Shown: in pieces, positions 1 through 11,079 of the stretch
How positions within the stretch are numbered: position 1 is the first letter of the stretch
Layout of the letters: every line of letters begins with the position of its first letter
Source of the DNA: Stenogyne calaminthoides
Taxonomy: Eukaryota > Streptophyta > Magnoliopsida > Lamiales > Lamiaceae
DNA: 64,000 bases
Assembly (NCBI GenBank): GCA_037126765.1
Contig: JBBCBC010000001.1
Location: forward strand, 34,518,804 to 34,582,803
Reading direction: 5' to 3'
Translations under genes and position numbers: made by a program
Notes under the pieces: generated by a model
Seen by the model: the letters and a program-made list of their open reading frames with translations, nothing else
Told to the model about the DNA's origin: nothing
Database searches by the model: none

Positions 1-580
1 GTATAGTGGTTCGGAGACTCAAGCTCCTACATCCACTCTCCCTGTTCCTAGGGAAATTCCTTCAATCGGGACTTATCACCCTTCACGGGATCGCCTATAA
101 GCTTTCTGACTATCCAAGATAGTTTACTCACTTCTTCTACATTTGAGTTTTCTGGATGACTACTCTGCAGCTTACTTACTCAAACACACACAAGCTTTCT
201 GACTATCCAAGATAGTTTACTCACTTGTTCTCTAGAGTTTTCTGGCTGACTACTCTGCAGCATACTCACACTTTACAAATCCAACAATCACATACAAACT
301 ACCTAACAAGAGGATTTGGGTTTGGTTGGTGTCTCCAACTAGGTTGAGATTTTCCCTTACATTTGTTTAGCCTTAATGCTAAGGTTGGGAAAATCTCTCT
401 AAGCTTAGGATATATTGTGGGTTGCTTAGATTGGGTTTAAGAACACTCTTGAATATATTTGTATGTCTACAGACTTGTGTTCTATGGTGGGAATGCTTTG
501 AGTAAATGGCTCTTGGCTCTGTAGCATCTTTTGCCACATTCTCCACACTCTCCACACTTTAGAATAATGAAAAACCTTGT

Positions 581-588
581 ATTTATAG
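581..588 (-). promoter_or_regulatory. TATA box of the nested LTR
   Basis: The minus strand reads CACTATAAATACAAGG here, a good plant TATA box, placed in the LTR as in the related LTRs to the right (47308, 59497, 61326). It supports minus-strand orientation of this LTR. Confidence 0.5.
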
Positions 589-704
589 TGTGGGTTTGAA
601 TGTTACCATTGGAGAGAATCACATTCAAATCCATACTATTATGTATGTTCTGCAGCTTTTTCAGACTGGTTGTCTTCATCTCATTGGTCAACGTCAGCTG
701 AATC

Positions 705-880
705 TAACGGCTATATTCTTCAGGATCTTCTGAGTCTTCAGGGTTCTCTGAGTCTTCAGGATTCTTCTGAGTCATCAGGATAGTTCTGAGTCTTCAGGAT
801 CTTCTGAGTCTTCAGGATACTTCTGAGTCTCAGGATACTTCTGAGTCTCAGGATTCTTCTGAGTCTCATGATACTTTTAC
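705..880 (-). repeat. Tandem repeat in LTR, CTGAGTCTTCAGGAT type
   Basis: About nine imperfect units of roughly 15-20 bases with the core CTGAGTCTTCAGGA (on the minus strand TCCTGAAGACTCAG). The Sirevirus-like LTRs at 46.5 kb and 58.7 kb have a minisatellite at the same place with a similar GACTC-containing core, so repeats at this position are a property of the LTR lineage. Confidence 0.8.
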
Positions 881-1605
881 TCAGGATTCTTGATTGACTG
901 AGACTTCTCTTGGTGGACCTCGTCGATCGGGACATCTTGACACTCGAGTCGGTGAGTTGACCTTCGACTTGGACATCGACCCTCAGTCACTTTTTACTTA
1001 ATGACCCTCAAGTAACTTGACTCGGGCTATCTTATTTATTTCTTTGCGATCCGATCAGCTCGTGATCGGATCAACACATCTTCAGTCAACATATCGGGAT
1101 AGCATCGTCATCTGGATCGGGTTAGCATATCGAGTTATCATATCGATCTCGATCATGTCGATCTTGATCGGTTTCATATCTTTCATCTTACGACCGCAAC
1201 CTTCTCTTCCGATCTTCCCGGTGGTTTCATTACGATCCAGCTTATTTGCTCTTCCGATCACCCGGTCGGCTAAATCGCGTTTCTTCGGGTCATCCGAACA
1301 TGTCTGCTTACGGGTATCCGATCGGTGACTCTCTCTCCTTCTGATTTGTTGGCTTAGCTTTTCTTCTCATCTGATTTGCCGCAGCTTCATCGAGTTAACT
1401 TTCGAACTCGTCCCAACTCCATTCCGATCTCGATCAGTCTAAATCTCATGACCTCGTCTCGATCTTGATCATCTTCGTCTGATTTCATGAGTTCCCCCTT
1501 AACTTGTTCTATCATTCCCCCTCAACTTGTTATCTGTAAATTAACTTAAATAACACAAGTTGATATTGTTTTGGCATAATTCATCAAAACTAAAATATCC
1601 CAACA

Positions 1606-2173
1606 CGAACCTTGAGTAATCATCGATAAAAGTCATGAAATACTCATAGCCACCTCTAGCTTTGGTTGACATTGGACCACACACGTCAGTGTGAATGATT
1701 TCCAACACTTCTGTGGCTCTAGTCCCCTTGGCTCCAAATGCCCTCTTGGTCATCTTACCCTCTAAACACGATTCGCAAGTTGGAAATGGTTCTAGTTGTA
1801 GGTCCTCCAGCGAACCATCTTTCACCAACCTTTGAATCCTATTCAGATTAATATGACCAAATATGAGATGCCAAAGAAGTGTTTTGTTCACGTTATCTGA
1901 ACGTTTTCTCTTATTGTTTGAAACAGTCGATGTGTTATAAGATGTATTTTGTGAGTGGTGTGCACAATTAACAGTATAGAGATTGTTCTGTAAAGTTCCA
2001 TGACAGATAAACATATCGTTACGAAAAACAGTAACTTGCTTATTAAAACGAACAGAATATCCATCAGAAAATAGTTTAGAAACTGAAATAAGATTTTTCC
2101 GAAAAACAGTAACATAAAGAACGTCTCTCAAAACTAAAACTCTGTCTTCAAAACACAGGTGCACGTCTCTCAC
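1606..2173 (-). pseudogene. GAG-pre-integrase and N-terminal integrase of copia-1, interrupted
   Basis: The minus-strand frame gives the end of the protease region, then the H-H-C-C zinc-binding segment (WHL...GHIN...TCESCLEGKM) and the first part of the integrase core (HTDVCGPMSTKARGGYEYF, FIDDYSR), with the first catalytic Asp. The second Asp and the Glu are missing because the nested LTR starts at 1605. Residues read beyond that point in the same frame are LTR, not protein. Close relative of 15757-16605 in copia-2. Confidence 0.85.
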
Positions 2174-2236
2174 TGCTTCAGCTGCTACTCTCGTAGCATC
2201 GCCCAGTGTGATGAGGATCTCACTTCCACTAAGTTG

Positions 2237-2458
2237 TCAGGTCAGTTTGAACCCCTTTAACGTGAAACATACATGATCAGTGGATCCCGTATCAACTACC
2301 CACGAATGGGAAGCATACGCCGCTAAACAAGTTTCAACAACTAGTGTGTGAGAATTACCTTTCTTTCCGGCCTGCTTGGGCTTGGAACAGGAATCCTTCC
2401 AGTGTCCTTTTTTACCGCAGTTGAAGCACTTCCCCTTTGGATTTCTCTTGACACCCAT
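2237..2458 (-). pseudogene. Gag zinc knuckle and protease of copia-1
   Basis: The minus strand encodes a CCHC knuckle (CFNCGKKGHWKDSC), which binds the RNA genome in the particle, followed by the aspartic protease site WVVDTGSTDHVC. In copia-2 the matching stretch is joined to gag in one frame; here gag ends at 2526 and the knuckle is in another frame, so at least one frameshift lies between 2458 and 2526. The frame stops again at 2237, before the GAG-pre-integrase part. Confidence 0.85.
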
Positions 2459-2525
2459 CCATTTGACCGCCTTTCTTTTACTTTTCTTAGTAGTGGGGTT
2501 GCTTTGGTCTTGACTTTTTACCTCC

Positions 2526-3194
2526 TCATATATTTCCTTCCATTGGCCTAGATTTAGAGAGAAGATTTTTAGTCACCAATGCTTCATCCTCTTGTCCCAA
2601 ATGTTTCTCTATCGTCTCCAAAACTTCTTGTAGAGTGTCCATAATGAACATGTGATCGCTCATCACAAAACTACAGTAAAACTCATCGAAACATTTTGGA
2701 AGAGTTAGGAACAAGAACTCGATTTGAGCCCCATTACAATACTTAGTACCAAGATAAGTAAGCTTGTCAAAATGGCACTTGACTTTGAGAACATTATCCC
2801 TTACGGGTGTTCCCTCCATCATTTTCAGCTTTGCCACGCCATCGTATTTAAACTGAATGATCATGCGGTTTTCTGTTAAAAACATTTCCTCAAGACTCTG
2901 CATGATTTCCGCAGCAGACTCAAGACCTTCATGAATGTATCTCAAATCATCAGACAAGGAAGTTAAGATCATACGTCTCATAGGCTCGTTGGCACGCTCC
3001 CAGAAATCATACAAAGATCTCTCCGCATTAGTTGGTCCTTCAGTAGGCTTGTCAGGCTTGGGTACGTTAAGAACCCAATTGTGTTCTTGTGCAGTGAGGA
3101 CAAATTTCATATGAAATTTCCAAATAACATAGTTTTCACCAGTAAGTTGATGTTCTTTGAGCATATATTTCAGTGGATTAAAAGGTTGTGACAT
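2526..3194 (-). pseudogene. Gag (UBN2-type) of copia-1
   Basis: This is the capsid-like polyprotein of a copia element. I chose the ATG at 3194 (MSQPFNPLKYMLKEHQLTG) rather than an in-frame one 45 bases upstream because this start matches the usual copia gag beginning, with the LTGENYVIWK motif near residue 20. The frame is open for about 220 codons and contains the helical UBN2-type region (SLEEMFLTENRMI, VRDNVLKVKCHFDKLTYLG). It ends early at 2526, where a frameshift separates it from the zinc knuckle. It is longer at the N-terminus than the copy in copia-2. Confidence 0.85.
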
Positions 3195-3289
3195 GCTGAA
3201 CTGAAATAAATAACAATTGTATAAGCACAAAATTATCACATAATTTTGATCACATTATTCATATCAAAATCTCAAAACAATATGAATAT

Positions 3290-5880
3290 TGTAACGCCCC
3301 GAATCCAGAATGTCGGCTCTTACACCTTCAACACTCTAAACTCGGGTCGCCACTTAGTGATTGTAAAATCTGAGCTTAAATATTTCTTTTTTAAAAATAT
3401 AAAGACAAGCATACGTATTTACATTATGCAACGGAAAGTATTAATGACAAATATAAGTTATGAAAAACTAGTGTGGGCCCCTTTATTAAAACTAGATTAT
3501 GACATTATAATAAAATCAGTCATTTACAAGATAGCATATATTTTAATCATCGAGCAATCTTTAAAAGTGTTTGTTGCTCGACATAAGAATAAATTCACCA
3601 ATCAAAAAAGCGAAACATTTATTTAAAGAGTCATATCTATACATTATTATCATTAACCAAGAGAAACTCTGTGTCATCCCTGCTGTAGCTCCGACCCATC
3701 TCGATTCATTTTCCTGAAGATATCAAATTGTGGGGGGGGTGAGATAAAAATCTCAGCGGGCAACTTGTACACTGTTACTCATACTGGTCACCGAAATATA
3801 ATTATCTTGGTATTTTATTAAATATTTATTCATACGCTTTTGCGTAGATGATTTTTGGAGGATTGTACGGAGTCTTTGTATAGACTCGTTCGTACCTTGG
3901 TTTCTTATGGTAATCTTATTAGTAGCTTAATTTCATAAACATTGATGATATTCATAATATATCATCCATCATGATCATTCGATCATAAGCATTTCATTTA
4001 GATCATTTGGATTCATTTTGGGACACTGGTTGCTCCGACCACATGCAATCCCCTTGTCGCTTCCAGCCTACATCGCATGATAATTATCATGTGGGACACT
4101 GGTAACAGCTACCACGTGCAATCCCCTCTTACATCTTCCCACCTCCTTCGCGAAATCGCATCTCATGTATCTCGTAAGATACATAGCATATCATTCATAA
4201 GCTTGTCTATTTTATTTATTGTTTTATTGTGTTCTTGGTTATAGATTTGTGTTTGTTTTAGTCGAGTTCAGAATACACCAACAATCACTGTAACATAAAC
4301 CACTGCATACAAATAATGTCACCCACCTTATTAACTTTTAAGAAAAGTTACAAACTTTGAAATCGGTTTGAGAGTTTGAGCGCGACAGTGATCGTCCGAG
4401 CTGTGATTCGAGCAGCACTTCCCCTAGCACAATATTTTCATGTTCTCGTCATTATTTAATCTTGATTTAAGTAAATTATTCGTAAGTTTAGCGATGACAT
4501 TAAACCCCGTTCTTTAAATTTTCTTACTCGTGAGTTTTTGTCGAACTTTTACTTTAAACGGCTATTGAATTTTATTAATGAATGTCCTAAATTTATTTCT
4601 CTAAAATAGATCTTAAATGACTTAAAATTTGTGGCATAAAAGAAAATATAAAGCACAAAATGTTCGTGACAGAAAAATTATCCAAAATAATCATAATACT
4701 ATCCAATAGTTTTTTAAAAGTTTCAGTATTTAGTTTTGACCATTTTCAAAAAGTTAGTGTCCCAAAACTGTGTGATTTTCTTCCATTTTTGCGAGCTGTT
4801 TTCCGTTGATTCGCTTATCCGATCGAGACGAAACTTTAGTTCTTTTAAATCTTGTAATCTAAACTTTACTGGCAAGAAAAATCATTTGGAAATAACGAAC
4901 ATAAGTTTGTTAAAAGTGTCATGAAAGTCAGGTATTTGAAACCAATTCCTTGCTCAAAGAAAACTCCCTGTTTTTGTCTTACTTTAAAAGCATACGTAAC
5001 TTTTTATAAAATAAACAAAATGACTCAAATTTTCATATTTAAAAACTATAGTATATAGAGAATATATCCTTTTTGTCTTAGTTCAAAAGAAGTTTTTAAC
5101 AAAAAGTTATAGACGAGTGAAATTACCTCCTCCACACTAAAATTGCAGAATTTTTCCAGCATGTCACACTTTTCGAAATAAATCATAACTCCGATTCTAC
5201 CTGATGAAAAATTACGAGATTTTTTACAAATACAGTAGACTCGATGAATTTGAACTTGCCGCTGGGTTTATCTCAAAATAATTTTTAGAACTCGAGATAT
5301 GAATTTTTAAAGTTATTATTTAGGAATTTCGAGTAGCAGTTTTTTCTGGAAATTTTCAGTTTTCGAGCGACCATGTTTAATCGTAAAAACGAGCAGCGTA
5401 ACGACACCAAAATTGAGTACTGAGACTAAGATCACATATTACACATATAAGGGAGCATAAAGGTATTTTAAAACACAAATTTCCAGTACAACAGAGTACT
5501 CGACAGTGTAGGCGAAAATCAGTCGGAAACAGTTTGACGTTATAACTTGACACATTTGAGCGTAAATTTCGGCAGTATAACGGTACAATTTTTGAAAACC
5601 AAAAATACGAACATGATGTCTACACTTCAAGCAACACGTATGAGTTCTAAATTAGCAAATTCCAACACATTAAAGCACTCAACAATCTCACCGAAAATCA
5701 TACGAACACAGGTTTCGAATTTTGTTCGGAGGTTACCTTTGTCGTTCTCCTCCTCTGTTTTTTTTTTGTTGGGATATTCGAGGACTCAGGTGTTTAGTAG
5801 CTTGAAGCTCCTTGGATACATGTTAGATGATGGTTTCATGCTTGAATTCAAGAAAAATTGAAGAGTGAGAAAGAGAAGAT
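3290..5880. mobile_element. Unclassified insertion in the copia-1 leader
   Basis: Copia-2 has homologous leader sequence on both sides of this stretch (near 17640 and from 18290) but not the stretch itself, so this DNA came in later or was swapped. It begins TGTAACGCCCCGAATC, a beginning common in plant Ty3-gypsy LTRs, and it contains the block GGTGAGATAAAAATCTCAG at 3738-3756 and two copies of a GGGACACTGGT...GCAATCCCC unit (about 4020 and 4103). I could not find the other end or a target duplication, and no reading frame looks like a protein. It may be an LTR or a non-autonomous element. Confidence 0.4.
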
Positions 5881-6146
5881 GAAGCCGTGAGCTTCATGGA
5901 GAAGACTAGTCTATTACATTGATCAAATCAAACAAATCCTAATCTACTCGTGGATTTTCTCACGAGGCAAAACGAATTTGAACGAATCGAATTAAAACAC
6001 AATAAATTATTGCATGTAAATAAGCATATTAAAATACCATGACAATTTGATACCTGCAAAACAGATATAACAGTTCTACTATCCAATTTAAATTTTAATG
6101 AACAACAATTTAAATTGCAGTTTAAAAGATCAGAGCCTAAACCAGG

Positions 6147-6158
6147 GCTCTGATACCA
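6147..6158 (-). other. Primer-binding site of copia-1 (initiator tRNA-Met)
   Basis: The minus strand reads TGGTATCAGAGC, the complement of the 3' end of plant initiator tRNA-Met, two bases from the end of the 5' LTR. This is where minus-strand DNA synthesis starts and it fixes the orientation of the element. Confidence 0.9.
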
Positions 6159-7902
6159 GTTGTTGGGATACGTTATGTCAGGATCTATCGGGATGACCTC
6201 ATAAACACAAATTTAAATTACCGATTATTACTAGCATGAATTAACCTACGTGAATTCATATAATAATCAATCCAACAACAACATGCAAACAATAATTCAC
6301 GTAAAAGACCCTAGCATGTGGAATTTCTAGGAGTTTACGTAAACATACCCGTTGGAGAGACAATCTGAGACAGGCCGGATCAGATATCTGGCTACCAACC
6401 AAAAGTCCTTCTCAAGTATTCTCAAGTCCTTGCTCAACAACCTGCTCAACAACCTTGGTGGAAGGTTCTCCAATGAACAATTATAAAACAAAGGAAAATT
6501 AAATAATTTGTTGCACCACCTTTGTGGATTTCTAATTTTTCCAACTCATGGAATTATTTTTGGGATGAAAAATTCATCCCCTATTTATAATAGGGGGGAT
6601 GAAAATTACGGTCCAATTAGGGTTAGGAAAGATTTTTTCTTGATCTCCAAGAAATCTTGAATATATCTCATATATTCTTCTTTCCATGTGTATTTTTCCA
6701 CAAAAATCTCACACCCTTTATTTAAATTTCTTTATTTTTCGAAAATAATAAGGAGATTTGCAAGATTGGATCTTTCTTTAATTTATGAGATATTCTTGTA
6801 TTCCAAGAATACATATCTTTCTCCATAAAATCTTTCCAAGAAAATCAAGAAAATCTTTTCTTCCTTTTTATTTCTCTAATTTTTGAAAAACACTACTAAA
6901 GAAACCAAGTGGGAGATTTCTTGAATTTATGGGATAATCTTGCATTCCAAGAATACTTATCTCCTTTCCATAAAATCTTTTCAAGAAAATCCATCTCCTT
7001 CTTTTTCTTTAATATTTTCGAAATTTAAGGAAAAATATGCAACAAAATATTTAATTTATTTTAAACACCTTTTCATTTAATGGACTTTAATTGGGCTACT
7101 TGAGGGGCCTTTAGGAGAATTAAGATGGACCTCTCAATGAGCTTATAAATTCCAATATTGAGCCACAATATAATTCAGCCCATTAATATTGCTTAATTCC
7201 ACTATATAATTAATATTGCACTATCCATCTCAACCCATATTACGGTAATATGGCTCCCGGTTATTATTTCTCGTGTTTAAGATTATTTTGTCCATTAATT
7301 AATTAAGCCACTGAAAAGCTTTATATTAATTAATATATTTATCCTTGGAGTAAGGACAGCTCAACATTATTATTCATATCGGAAAATTAATTTCACTTGC
7401 AAGATTTGGTATGATAAAGGTTCTGAGCCCACCAAGGGGACTAATCATGCAAGACTCTACAAGCGCACGATTCTCTGTATTAATTTAGCAACCGTAATGT
7501 AATTAATATTATTATCCAAGATATAGGGTATCGAAGTCGTAGTGATTCTCTTCCCATTATAAGTCAAAGCAATAATTATTAATTGCACACAGTCCTTATT
7601 AAGTGACAGAGATTAAGAAATCAACAACCACTGAGGTCTAACTCTTCATCCCTTAAGTCAATGCGAATGAGTTTATTCTCTTTGTAGGTCCGCTTCAGCG
7701 CATCAAATGCACTAGTGTAATCTCTCGGTCAAGACAAGTCAATTTGAGCCTTACACATCAACTTTTACCAATAAATTGTTCAGATCTATCTAAGTTGTGA
7801 AACACGCACTTGTTTACAAGGGACTGTTAACGTGATCTTCTGTGGTCTGGTATCACCACGTTAACTACAATGTACCACGTGTTATTCTATGAACGGTTTG
7901 CA

Positions 7903-7953
<51 letters not shown>
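7903..7953. repeat. (AT)n microsatellite
   Basis: About 50 bases of almost pure AT dinucleotides inside the copia-1 LTR, at the point where this copy departs from its relatives, which have a short ATATATG there. Confidence 0.95.
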
Positions 7954-7956
<3 letters not shown>

Positions 7957-8050
7957 ATTGGTATGTATTTTTGGAAGGAATCATAATTCCATTAGGAATG
8001 ATCATTACCAAAAATAAAGGAATTGTGATAAATAATTTATTTCAGTAAAT

Positions 8051-8852
8051 AAGGGTGTGATTGGTATGTTGGAATAGATAGGGAATAGAATGATCATTCC
8101 TTAATCTATTTCAAATACATTGATTGGTATGTATTTTTGGAAGGAATCATAATTCCATTAGGAATGATCATTCCCAAAAATAAAGGAATTGTAATTCCTT
8201 ACATACCCTATGGGTTTATGTATTCCACAATTTGAAGAATGAAATTTTTTTCCCCAAAAAATATTATCATTCATTTCATAATATTACATTCTACCCAACA
8301 ACAACAATAATAATTTAATAATAATATTATTTTATTAAAAAAATTATTTAATAAAAATAAAGATAATAACCAACTCCATTAATAATAATAATAATAATCA
8401 TATTAAATATAATAATATTAAAATATATAAATAATATATTTTTTAATAATAATACTATATCTCGAAAAATATAAATTAAAGTGAATTCTTAATAATATTT
8501 TAATGAAAATAAAATAAAAATATTATTATTTAATAATATATTATTACATTATAAAAAATATTATTTTTGTAATTATAAAAAATATTATTTAAAAATATAT
8601 ATATTAAAAAGCTAAAAATAATAATAAATTAAAAATATATAATAATCAATAATAATATTAATATTAAAGTATAATTAATAATTAATAATAATAATTTTAA
8701 AATATATTCACCAATACTTATATTTCATTCCTAAGTCATACAAATCATAAGAATGATCATTCCTATATCATTCCATTCAGGTCTTCATTCCATTCATTAA
8801 TTTATTACATTCAACCGCAATTCCATTCAGTCATACCAATTGTTTAATACAT
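8051..8852. mobile_element. MITE-like insert in the copia-1 LTR
   Basis: The LTR reads normally up to CAGTAAATAAG (8050) and resumes at about 8853 (GGTTATACAAAG). The roughly 800 bases between are very AT-rich, non-coding, and begin GGTGTGATTGGTATG; the right end has CATACCAAT, the inverted form of ATTGGTATG. The first and last 100 bases also share the GGAATGATCATTCC motif in inverted order. The GGGTGTGATTGG-like end and a possible TAA target suggest a Tourist (PIF/Harbinger) type, but the ends are imperfect, so the class is uncertain. Confidence 0.55.
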
Positions 8853-8938
8853 AGGTTATACAAAGTAAAAGCATACTTTCACGTATAACCCCAACAGAAG
8901 GCGCGTGTCGCGCAATGCACCCGACAGGATTCCGTTAA

Positions 8939-9098
8939 TTATTGTTTGATTAATTAGGAATTAGTATAATGATGTGTATTAATTAGGAATTAGTATTATG
9001 ATTCCAGTAATTCGTGCAATTAATTATAATGTATTAATGATGTGTATTAATCGTGTATTAATTAGGAATTAGTATTATGATTCCAGTAATTTGTGCAA
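8939..9098. repeat. Imperfect direct repeat of AT-rich flank
   Basis: The block with TTAATTAGGAATTAGTATTATGATTCCAGTAATTCGTGCAATTAATTATA-like sequence (given in parts) occurs at about 8978-9030 and again at 9059-9107. The first copy keeps the uninterrupted continuation ATGTATTAATG that in the second copy lies beyond the Mutator-like insert, so it serves as an empty-site reference. Confidence 0.75.
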
Positions 9099-10641
9099 TT
9101 AATTATAGAAACAATTACTCTTGGGTCCAAAAAAGCCCACCAAATAACTATTAGGTCCAACTTGTCTTTTTAATTACTCATTGGTCCAAAATCAAATTTG
9201 AAAAAGCCCAATATACCCCTCTATTATTTGTGTAATTAATAATTAATAATAGTACCAATAAATCAATCGGTCCTCCTCTCTCCCTCATTTCTCTTTTTAC
9301 TCTCCCTCTCTCTAAAACTTCTCCTCTCTCTCTACACCAAAATCACCACACCACATCACTAGCCTTCGCCACTGTGAAACCTCCGCCCCCCCCCCCCCCC
9401 CCCCTTAAGATAATGGCGATGGCCCCCACCACGCCACAAAAAACCTTCCCCAAACCCAAACCAGATCCGCCACCCACCACCACCACGACCATGCAGAGCC
9501 CACCCCGCCTTGATCTGGTGCCGAACCAGAAACCAATCTGGTAAGGAACTAGAATTCCGACGACGCCGCCAGACGCCATGCCATCCATCCAAGGCCCCCC
9601 GCCACCACTCGACGCCATCAGATCCCACCCCCGCCCACCGATGTCTTTTATCCGGTGTGTTTGAAGAAAATTAAGGAAGCATAGCATTTCATTTTTATTT
9701 TTTTTACAGGTTTGTGTTTTTAGAGTAAAATCGAGTAATGTTTTTGGAGTTTGGATGCTGTATTTTGATGGGAAAACTCGAGGAATTTTTTTCTTCACAT
9801 ACAATGGTTCTGAATTTCGTGGATGATGATGATGATTTTTTTATGAATTTTTTTGATGATTTTGTTTGGGTTTTTTCTGGATTTAATGAAAATGAGAATG
9901 AATTTTTGTTTGTGAAATTTTCTTGAATTGTTGTTGGGTTTTGGATATGATGAATTTTGATGAAATCTGTTGTTGGGTTATAGATCTGAATTTTGGAGAT
10001 GCATATATGTAAGATTTGGGATTTTTTTAAGATTTGGGTGGTTGATATGGAAGACTTTTGAAGATTTGAAGATCCATTTGTGATAATTTGGGTTTGTTAA
10101 TTTCTGAGGGGTCGGATCTGAAATCGGAGATGAACGTGTTCATGTTTTTTATGAACATGTTCATGTCGTGATGAAGACGAGGATGTGCAATTTTTTAGAT
10201 TGTAATTGTAGGTTTTATATATGAATTTTTCTGTATTTTCTGTAATTTTTCTGTAATTGTTAGATATGAATTTTTCATATGAGATTGTAATTTTTGTAAT
10301 TTTTCAATTTGAATTTTTTGGATTGAAAGATAAAAGATGAACATATTGAATTTTTTTAGTCATTTTCTAGATGTTTTGGTCACACATAAAAGAAGATGGA
10401 ATTAAAAGAATGTCAGGAACTTGTTTCAGGAATTAAAAGAATGTCAGGAATTAAAAGAAGATGGAAATGACGTGAGATGAGAGAGAGGAGAGAAAAGCCC
10501 ATTCTTTTTTCAGTAAAATAAGGGCATAGAAGTCTTTTTAGAAGGACTTTTTGGACCTAAGAGTAATAACAAAATAGGGATTGACCTACTAGTAATATAC
10601 ACTTAGGATTTGGACCTTAGAGTAACTCACTCTTAATTATA
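9099..10641. mobile_element. Mutator-like non-autonomous element with 9-bp TSD
   Basis: Element 9108-10632 (1525 bases) is flanked by perfect 9-base duplications TTAATTATA at 9099-9107 and 10633-10641. Its ends form an inverted repeat: left TTACTCTTGGGTCC, right (reverse complement) TTACTCTAAGGTCC. A second inward pair of the same motif lies at 9172 and 10552, so each end is doubled. Inside is a CT-rich leader-like stretch (9270-9340), a run of about 20 C, a GC-rich block (9360-9650) and an AT-rich intron-like part; it could be a captured gene 5' end (Pack-MULE), but I recognise no protein. No transposase is present. Confidence 0.8.
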
Positions 10642-11079
10642 ATGTATTAATGATGTGTATTAATTATTTAGTTAGAATTAATTATTGAGTTATAATGAAT
10701 TAGTTTAATTTATTAGTTAGAATTAATTATTTAATTAAATGTATTAATTTATATTATTTGATTAATTGAAAAGTATTAATTATTTAGTTATAAATTATTA
10801 GTTTATTCATTGAAAAGTATTATAGTTGTTTGGTCATAAAGTATTAGTTCATTAATTGAAAAGTATTAGTTATTTGGTTATCAACAATATTAGTTAATCA
10901 ATTGAAAAGTATTAGTTATTTGGTTACAAAGTATTAGTTCTTTTGTTATCAACTATATTATAGTTCAGTAGTGTAAAAGTACTATAGTTATTTGGTTATC
11001 AATAGTATAAGTTTTATTAATTGAAGAAGTGCAAATATATTGATTTGAAATAGCAAAAAAAGTTTTATATCCATATCAA
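10642..11079. other. AT-rich spacer with degenerate repeats
   Basis: No gene seen. The stretch is made of loosely repeated units containing AAAGTATTAGTTATTTGGTTA (in parts), about 30-60 bases apart, probably an old AT-rich minisatellite. Confidence 0.6.

Larger units (their letters stand above)
1..1605 (-). mobile_element. Partial LTR of a Sirevirus-like Ty1-copia element, nested in copia-1
   Basis: On the minus strand this LTR begins TGTTGGGATATTTTAG at 1605 and runs off the left window edge. It begins inside the integrase of copia-1 with no polypurine tract before it, so it is either a 5' LTR or a solo LTR. The 5 bases 1606-1610 (CGAAC) are the likely target duplication; the second copy would lie outside the window. 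Its far end (1-300) is clearly related to the LTR at 46334-47980: the block around the GTGGACGTAGGAGCTTGAGTC motif is shared. Bases 705-880 hold short tandem repeats built on CTGAGTCTTCAGGAT. I see no coding region; apparent reading frames here are chance. Confidence 0.8.
1606..8896 (-). mobile_element. Ty1-copia retrotransposon copia-1, 5' part
   Basis: A minus-strand element in the order 5' LTR (6161-8896), primer-binding site (6147-6158), leader, gag, zinc knuckle and protease, GAG-pre-integrase and start of integrase. The reading then stops at 1606 because another LTR has jumped in; the rest of pol presumably lies left of the window. It is the same family as copia-2 (11810-19214) and the solo LTR at 55134-56993: LTR ends are TGTTGG...CCAACA and about 1.85 kb without insertions. 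The leader is unusually long because of a foreign segment (3290-5880). Confidence 0.85.
6161..8896 (-). repeat. 5' LTR of copia-1, with inserted MITE
   Basis: The ends are TGTTGG and CCAACA. It aligns along its length with the LTRs at 11810-13653 and 55134-56993, but is 2736 bases long because of extra DNA near 7904-8050 and a MITE-like insert from 8051 to about 8852. A minus-strand TATA box (TATAAATAGGGG, near 6585-6596) is shared by the other copies. After 8896 the sequence is ordinary AT-rich flank (GAAGG is the likely target duplication, the partner lying off-window). Confidence 0.85.

Noticed and set aside
1017..1328. Open frame in the left LTR
   Set aside because: It lies in LTR sequence, on the strand opposite to the LTR's transcription, with no relation to a known protein.
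9343..9804. Gly/Val-rich open frame on the minus strand
   Set aside because: It reads through poly-C and GC-rich sequence of the Mutator-like element; no conserved motif, and an equally open frame exists on an overlapping reading.
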